A program made the translations under genes and the position numbers. Source: Musa acuminata AAA Group (taxonomy: Eukaryota > Streptophyta > Magnoliopsida > Zingiberales > Musaceae). From it: a DNA stretch of 64,000 nt. Below, in pieces: positions 56,826 to 64,000 of the stretch. The stretch is taken from assembly GCF_036884655.1 (NCBI RefSeq), contig NC_088354.1, forward strand, positions 12,361,001-12,425,000. The letters are read 5' to 3'. Each line of letters starts with the position of its first letter. Within the stretch, counting starts at the first letter, position 1. The notes under the pieces were generated by a model. It saw only the letters and a list, made by a program, of their open reading frames with translations. It was not told the DNA's origin and made no database searches.

Positions 56826-58418
56826 TGTTGAATCTCATATTTTAATGATGAAACCAATTGATAAGTATTTATGATTTGTTCTGTATTTTTAGTGATGCAC
56901 GATGCTTCGATTAGGATGAGACAATTAAAGCAGGAAGAATCATATTGGGCCGGTGGAACATGTTAGAAGATTGGACGTTGAGCCAGAAGATCGATCAGCG
57001 TATCGACAAAAGGCTTCAGGCCATGGATTCAGGTATCGGGCCAAGAAGAGTGGATATTGTGCCAAGGATATCAGAGTTGTGGAGTCAACTAGCCGATTGG
57101 GCAATAGGCCGCAAGAGAGGACGATGCGCCGAAGAATCGGACGAAGCGTCGATGGACCAATGACATGCTGGACAATATGATTCATACTTAGTATTAATTA
57201 TCTAGATCGAAGTGTATTTTTACACATGCAGGATTAACTACGATAGCAAGGCATAAAGCAAAATGAAGTCTCAAAGTCAAGAATGTGATTTCATTGGGAG
57301 TTCGAGAGTTCGTCGGAAGTCCGGACGTTCATCGAAAGTTCTGTCGGAATTGACCAAGAAGTCCCAGAGCTTGCCAAAGAAGCTCATCAAAACTTGTCAA
57401 GAAGATCATCATGAAGTCCAGGAGCTTGCTGGAAGTCCGCGGAACATTGTCGAGAGATCGTCGAAAGTTCACCGGAAGAAACCTAGACTTATGGACTTTG
57501 TTTAGCTTAGTAAATGTCTTAAAATTTATAGTTAGCACATAATAGGGATTAGAATTGAGCCAACCCAATTAGAAGATAGTTGGGCTAAGTTCGAGCTGTG
57601 TTGGGCTAAGAGAAAGGCCCAAACAGTGACCAAACAGGTGAAACCATCGTGACACAATCTTCGAGACTGTGTCAAGCGGTGGTACCGCCAGTCTGGGTGG
57701 TGGTCCTGCTCAAACTCAGTCCTCGAGACTGTCTGGGCAGTGGTACCACTAGTTTGGGTGGTGGTACCGCCCAGTATCAAGCTGTAGGCGGTGGTACCGC
57801 CCAGTGTAGGCTGTGGTACTGCCTGTACCGTGAAATTTCGAGGGTTTAAATTTTGGGCTCCAAATTTAACCCATTTGGGGTCTATAGATACCCCAGCTAT
57901 TCCTGCATGGATAAGTAAGAAATATTGAGCAAAACCCTATAATTCTAAAGTTGTAAACCTTAGAAAGTTGAGTTCCGTTCTCCCAAAGCTTAGAGAGAGT
58001 TCTAAGAGAGGCGTGAGAGGGATACCTTATAAAAGAGGATTGTAAAAGGTTATCTCCTAAACCTGTGAAAATGAGAAGAGGGGTGTAAAAGGGTAGCTGG
58101 TCTTCGCCCATTGAAAGAAGGCCGATAATGGATGCCGGTGGCCTCGACGGGAGAGGAATCTGCGAAGTGGATGTAGGTCACGACGACCGAACCACTATAA
58201 AAATCTGGTTTGCGTTTCTCTTATGTAATTTATTTTACTGCAAACCACTTTGCTTGCTTTACATCCACTATGCTCTTCCGTATGCTTTCAAAGTTAATAC
58301 CTTTATGAAATGATTTTTCGTCGGAAATGGATTTAATCGCAATGAAGTTTTGAATCGATGTAATTTTTATCGCTGCACTAATTCACCCCCCCTCTTAGTG
58401 CCGACTCTTTTCCTAACA
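56826..58418 (+). mobile_element. Solo LTR, plus strand, nested in the split element
   Basis: Starts TGTTGAATC and ends CCTAACA (TG...CA), 1593 bp, flanked by a perfect 5-bp target duplication TTTAG (56821..56825 and 58419..58423). It has no internal region, so it is a solo LTR left by recombination. It shares the GATGAAACCAATTGATA start region and the CTTAGTGCCGACTC end region with the older LTR. Open frames within it (56945..57180, 57263..57505 and others) have no motifs and are chance. Confidence 0.88.
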
Positions 58419-58423
58419 TTTAG

Positions 58424-58996
58424 AGCATGCAAGCTAGCAAATTTTACACATATGAAAGTTAATAAAATTTTACATCTTTTGAGATGAGCAAGCTTTTTGC
58501 TTCTCTTTATAATGTGCAAACTAGTAGCTTTTGCTTTTCTTTGAGATGTGCAAGTTAGCAACTTTTCTCTCCCTTTGTCATTGTAAAAAAGATGGGAAGA
58601 ATATAATTTTATAATTCTTTTCCCTTTATATCAATTTTTAAATCATGACAAAGATAATATATCAATCTTATTTCAATATGTTTATGCATCATTATAGTTT
58701 CAAATTAAAACATGCACAATTTCAAAACATTACATTTCATCCTTCATGCATGATACCAAAAATAAATCAATCATCACTATGGGCATATCATATATGATAC
58801 TCAAGCATTTATAATACATCATTTTGAGCATAACATTCATGATGCTAAGACATTAAAATTTTTAAGCATTTATCACTTCATGCATTAAATCAACATTTTG
58901 ATCATGATACTAAATATTCATCATTTCTCTCATGTATGATACTAAAGAATTCATGATACCAAACATTAAATTAATTTTTTGAAGCATTTATCACTC
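58424..58996 (-). mobile_element. Internal region of the split element, second part
   Basis: Continues the sequence interrupted at 56825, with the same degenerate 'gcaagctagcaa' and 'gagatgtgcaagttagc' repeats, then AT-rich DNA with repeated 'catgatac' words. The right limit is set by the start of the next element and is approximate. Confidence 0.55.
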
Positions 58997-59458
58997 TGTC
59001 GATACTCAACAGCCCTCGTAAGATTGATTACCACTCCCGAAGACCGACTATGATAGATTTGAGACATCCAAACCTATAAGTCCAGTATCAAAGAGTAGAG
59101 CAATCATACAAGATATCCTTGGTGTCTCAAGTCTAAAGACCAGATGCACCACTAGGACTACCGAATCGCTGTCTAACAATAAGGCATCATTAACCATCCA
59201 GTATTCCGTAAGCAGATCAATCAGTGAACTCATTCGCTAATGAGCACCTGTACTATATTCCTAGTGTCCCCACACGAGTAACTATGAGACCAACTGCATC
59301 CATCATATGGATGGGTATACAGCACACTAGTCTGTCCGGTTATCTCGATATTCCTCTCGAGTAACCTATGACCGGGATTATCTAGGATATCTGTTTAAAG
59401 GCGGATCAGTCTCATTATCATGATCTCATCACGATCTGATTTCGATTAGACAGATCTA

Positions 59459-59532
<74 letters not shown>

Positions 59533-59644
59533 ATAGTCAATATAAAGTGATAAAATGCTAAAATATAATAAGCAAAAAGATTGATTGTCAAGTCACACGT
59601 GCCATCACTCACGTGATTAGCTTGCCGCACATATATGACTAACA
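58997..59644 (-). mobile_element. 3' LTR of the Ty1/copia element
   Basis: On the minus strand the LTR begins TGTTAGTCATATATG right after the polypurine tract AGTGGGAGAT (59645..59654) and probably ends TATCGACA at 58997, about 648 bp. The PPT side is secure; the far end rests only on the TG...CA rule. A (TA)n microsatellite fills 59464..59529. Confidence 0.65.
59464..59529 (+). repeat. (TA)n microsatellite in the copia LTR
   Basis: About 66 bp of uninterrupted TA. Confidence 0.9.
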
Positions 59645-59658
59645 ATCTCCCACTTGAC

Positions 59659-62600
59659 TTAAAGCCAATCACCTATGTGTCTGATCCCTATCAGACCCTT
59701 GTGATGTTCAAAGACAATCTGAGACATCACTTTTTCAATGGATCTGCAACGTAATATTCGGATGAAACTCTTTCCACTCCTACATCTCCTCGGGTCACGA
59801 TCTCTTTGATTAAGAGGAACCTCCTCAGAACACTTCTGATGAGACCTGAGTTCCTTCACTTGAGCAATCACCCCGTTGTTGTCGCAATATAAGGAAATCG
59901 ACTCTTCGCTACCCGACACAACTCCAAGATCTGTGATGAACTTCTTCATCTAGACTCACTCATTTGCTGCCTTTACCATTGCAATATACTCTGCCTCTGT
60001 GGTTAAATCAACAGTGGTATTTTCCTTGGAACTCTTTCAGCACACTGCTCCTCCATTCAAGGTATACACATACCCGAATTCGACTTACTATCATTGACAT
60101 CGGATTGAAAACTTAAGTTCGTGTAGCCTTCAACCTTGAGGCTACTACCTCCATATATCAGTAAAAGATCCTTAGTGCTTCTCAAGTACTTAAAGATACA
60201 CTTTACTGCTTTCCAGTGCTCCAAGCCTAGATCTGCTTGATACCTGCTTGTGACATTTAGAGCATACACTATATTAGGCCTGATACATATCATGACATAT
60301 ATGATAGACCCTATTGCTAAGGCATAGGGTATCCTATCTATATTCGCTCATTCTTCAAGAGTCTTTGGAGACATATTCCTAGAAAGCGATATCTCATGTC
60401 TCATCAGTATGAGACATCTCTTAGAATTTTCTATGCCAAATATTTTGACAATAATGTCTATGTACTTGAACAAGGACAAGCCAAGCATCCTCTTGGATCT
60501 ATCTCTATAGATCTGAATCCCCAAGATATAGGATGCTTCCCCAAAGTCCTTCATAGAGAAGTGTCGAGACCAAGTTTTTACTATAGATATCATTCCTACA
60601 TCATTCCCAATGATCAGGATGCTATCCACATATAACACCAAGAAGGTGATAGCGCTCCCACTTACCTTCCTGTATACAAGGCTCATCTTCATACTTAACG
60701 AAGTCATAAGATCTGATTGCCTCATTAAATCATATGTTCTAATTTCGAGAAGCTTGCTTTAATCCATAAATGGATCTAAGCAACCTATACACCTTATCTG
60801 GGTAGTCCTTAGACACGAATCCCTCGGGTTGTATTATATACACCTCCTCCTCAAGGTTCCCATTGAGGAATGCAGTTTTCACATCAATCTGTCAGTTCTC
60901 ATAATCATAGTGTCCTGTAATAGCCAATAGAATTCGGATGGATTTTAGCATTGCTACGGGTGAGAAGGTTTCGTCATAGTCAACACCTTGCCTTTGACGA
61001 TACCCCTTAGCCACTAGCCTTGCTTTATAGGTCTCTACCTTTTCATCGACTCCGATCTTTTTTTTAAAGATCCACTTACAAACGATGGGTACAATACCCT
61101 CAGGCACATCAACTAGGTTCTAAACCTTTTTGGAGTATATGGAATCCATCTCAGAATTCATGGCTTTTTGCCACTTCCTAGAGTTTATACTCATAATAAC
61201 CTCCTCGTAGGTATGAGGATCAATATCTTCAACATTCTCTTCTCTAATATGTTCCACATATCTCTCAAGAGGTTGAGATACTATGCCGGACCTATATAAA
61301 GTTGGAACTTGTATATTAGGTACCTGAATAGACTCGGGCTGTAGAGTGGTGCTTGAGCTATGTTCTCCAACCTCGCTCAACTTTATCATGCTCCCACTGT
61401 CTCTGCCAAGAATGTGTTCCTTCTCAAGGAACATCGCTCTCTTAGCTACAAAGACCTTTTGATCAACGAGATGATAGAAATAATACCCATAAGTTTCCTT
61501 GGGGTATCCCATGAACTTACACCGCTTCATCCTTGATTCCAACTTATTGGTGTTGTGTATTTTAACATGGGTAGGGCAACCCCAAATCTTAACAACCTTA
61601 AGATCGAGCTTCTTCCGTTTCTATATCTCATATGGTGTAGACACTACCGACTTAGTTGGAACTCTGTTCAGAAGGTAAGTTACGATCTCTAGGGCATATC
61701 CCTAGAATGTGATGGGTAGGTCAGTGAAACTCATCATGGACCATACCATGTCTAACATCGTATGATTCATACTTTCAAAAACACCATTGAGCTGAGGTGT
61801 ATAAGGAGGTATCCATTAGGATAAAATCTCATGGTCCTTGAGGAACTGGGTAAACTCTGTACTTAAGTACTCACATTCTCGATCTGATCGAAGAGTCTTG
61901 ATACTCTTTCCAGTCTAGTTCTCCACTTTATTCTTATACTCTCTAAATTTATCAAAGGCCTCAGACTTATACTTTATTAAGTACACATATCCATACCTTG
62001 AGAAATCATCAGTAAAGGTAATGAAGTAGGAGTAACCACCAATGACATGAGTTGACATGGGTCCGCATACATCACTATGTATGAGTTCTAGTAGCTTAGT
62101 GGCTCTCTCTCTAATTCCACTAAATAAAGAGTTGGTTAGTTTTCCACGAAGGCAAGGCTCGCAAGTTGCATATGGCTCATAGTCGAATGGATCTAGATAT
62201 CCATCATTTAGCAACTTTTGAATCCTTCCCTCACTGTTCACCTCATCTCGTTTCCTCTTAGACACACTTACATTTATGATATATGGAGTAGTGTCTAGCA
62301 TAAATAAACCATTATGCAATATTTCTCTTGTCAATCTCCTCGACTTTGCCAGAATCTACAACAAATTATAGATGTGATAAGCAATACCGGTATCCAATAC
62401 CAATGCACTATCACAAAAATCTAACAATTGAAGATTGATCATAAATATACCTGAAGCTTCTCCAAGCTTCTATTTCACCCTCTCTATAAGGTACTCTTTG
62501 TAGTTCCTCTTCCAGTGCCCATCTTTGCCATAGTAGAAGCACCGACCTTTGTCCTTTGCTAGGTCTTTCTTAGCAACCTTTGTTTTACTTGGTCTGCCCT

Positions 62601-63272
62601 TGTCCTTGCCCTTCTTAACGGACTTTTCTGCTTTCCTTTTCTTTTTGGTCTCACCAGTGTATAGAATTGGCTTCTCTTTTTTTTTTATAGTGCTCTCTGC
62701 CTCCCTCAACATATTGAGGAGCTCCGAGAGAGTCACATTAAGATTGTTCATATTAAAATTCATTATGAACTATGAAAAGGAATCTGGTAGGGACTGAAGC
62801 ACAATGTCCATAAATAAGTTATTATCTCGGACCATTCATAGACCTATGAGTTTCTCTATCCACTCAATCATCTTTAGGATATGGTTCTGAACTGGTGTCC
62901 CCTTAGTCATCCTAGTGCGGAAGAGGCTCTTGGATATCTCATATCGCTGACTCCTTCCTTGTTCCTCAAACAGTTTGTGGACATGTAGGAGAATAGATCT
63001 AGCATCCATCTTTTTATGTTGTCTCTATAACTCAGGAGTTATGGAGCCCAATATATAACACTAAGCAAGAGTGGAGTCATCGATGTACTTCACGTAGCGA
63101 TGATCTCATCCTCGCTTGCCCCTTCCTCGGGCGTAGACATCACTGTATCAAAGACGTATGCGATTATATCCGCCGTGAGAATAATTCTCAAGTTGCAGAG
63201 CCAATCCGTATAATTTGGACTAGTGAGGCGGTTGACATCAAGTATGCCACGTAAAGAATTTGAAAGTAACAT
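59659..63272 (-). pseudogene. Degenerate Ty1/copia gag-pol
   Basis: Minus-strand pieces in copia order, broken by stops and frameshifts. Gag start (63272..63090, LTSPNYTDWLCNLR) and nucleocapsid (62763..62470). GAG-pre-integrase and integrase core (62334..61915: CEPCLRGK, LELIHSDVCGPM, YFITFTDDFSRYGYVYLI). Integrase tail (61542..61120). Reverse transcriptase (61107..60892: YKARLVAKGYRQRQGVDYDE; 60725..60348: LVLYVDSILIIGND). RNase H (60293..60057 and 59949..59659: SISLYCDNNGVIAQ). The order PR-INT-RT-RH is that of copia, not gypsy. The zinc knuckle has lost two cysteines ([14 protein letters not shown]) and the reverse transcriptase YVDD is YVDS. Clearly not functional. Confidence 0.88.
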
Positions 63273-64000
63273 TTTCTGAAAATAATGATGCAGCAGAAAT
63301 AAATAATATGCAGATTTTATAAAAAATAAATAATCAAGATATGAACTTTTATCTTCATATGCTCACACTATTTTACTAGCAAGTCATGCGACACCCTCAG
63401 CACGTGAAATGGAAGTCTCTAGCAAACTTTAGTGGGGATCAAGATCCAATCAGCCTCTTAGTTCAACCTCGAGGGACTCGACGAATCACACTAAGCCCAA
63501 AAGGTAGGCAACTCTTGCCGATCATAACTTTTTGTGATTCCCGTCCTATTCAGCCTCTGAATCACCATAGTCTCGAGGGACTCGACCAACCATGATGTTC
63601 GGTTAAGTCAACACCATCGTTATAAGATAAGTTTGATTCGATAATATACCCTCGAGGGACTCGACCAAGCATACCATGTCCTTAGGTCATCGATGACATC
63701 TCTATGTCGTAGGCAAGATAGCGAATTGCGCTATAGGTGAACCTCGAGGGACTCGACCAACTCAACTTATACTGAGAATCGGTCTATACCTACAACGATG
63801 AAAGGCCACGTGGGTCAATTTAATTGTTTTATGTTTACCGACTTAATATTATCGAGAGAGGGGTTTCTATGATTTGGTCTCCTAATATTACATGTCACAC
63901 ATATACATATTTAATATATATCTAAATCGCATGCAAATATATATACATATCTAGTAGGTGTATAAGCAATCACACCAGATGATCATGGACCACAACCTAA
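63273..64000 (-). mobile_element. Leader region of the copia element, running off the right edge
   Basis: Upstream (on the minus strand) of gag. I could not find the 5' LTR or the primer binding site, so they should lie beyond 64000. Four copies of a ctcgagggactcgacc-type word are spaced 79 to 104 bp apart (63468, 63572, 63651 and 63743). Confidence 0.5.

Noticed and set aside
56945..57505. Charged ORFs of 70 to 80 codons
   Set aside because: They lie inside the solo LTR bounded by TTTAG duplications and have no protein motif.

Overview
This is plant nuclear DNA, most likely from a monocot. GC-poor, AT-microsatellite-rich intergenic DNA alternates with intron-bearing genes whose first exons are GC-rich. 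The LTR families and the gene-size pattern suggest a commelinid such as banana or another Zingiberales, but that assignment is inference from the feel of the sequence, not a database result. I saw no tRNA, rRNA, CRISPR array or organellar DNA.

Layout, left to right. (1) The 5' part of a DUF863-type gene runs off the left edge on the minus strand. (2) A complete 40S ribosomal protein S29 (uS14) gene has a textbook ribosomal-protein promoter (site II elements, telo-box, TATA). Its 4.37-kb second intron carries a 3.0-kb retroelement-like insertion that is mostly one long hairpin. (3) A single-exon GRAS gene of the SCL32 type is followed by a three-copy tandem repeat. (4) A five-exon RSL class II bHLH gene (root-hair regulator family). 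(5) A twelve-exon vacuolar sorting receptor gene on the minus strand, with a hAT-type MITE in its last intron. (6) A five-exon D-type cyclin of the D5/D6 kind. (7) A seven-exon autoinhibited Ca2+-ATPase (ACA, type IIB) gene on the minus strand, whose 1019-residue product I could assemble completely. (8) A four-exon gene for an Arg/Glu/Asp-rich, probably nuclear protein that I cannot name. (9) From about 55.2 kb to the end, nested retrotransposons: a minus-strand LTR with its adjoining internal region, split by a plus-strand solo LTR of the same family, followed by a degenerate Ty1/copia element on the minus strand that runs off the right edge.

The seven complete genes look intact: exon phases join and splice sites are GT/AG. 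They do not form a pathway or operon; they are ordinary independently transcribed plant genes. The most unusual features are structural: the roughly 1.28-kb inverted repeat inside a constitutively expressed ribosomal-protein intron, the inverted pair of same-family LTRs with a clear target duplication, the MITE with a perfect 8-bp target duplication, and several short tandem duplications. I found no strong sign of an undescribed multi-gene system.
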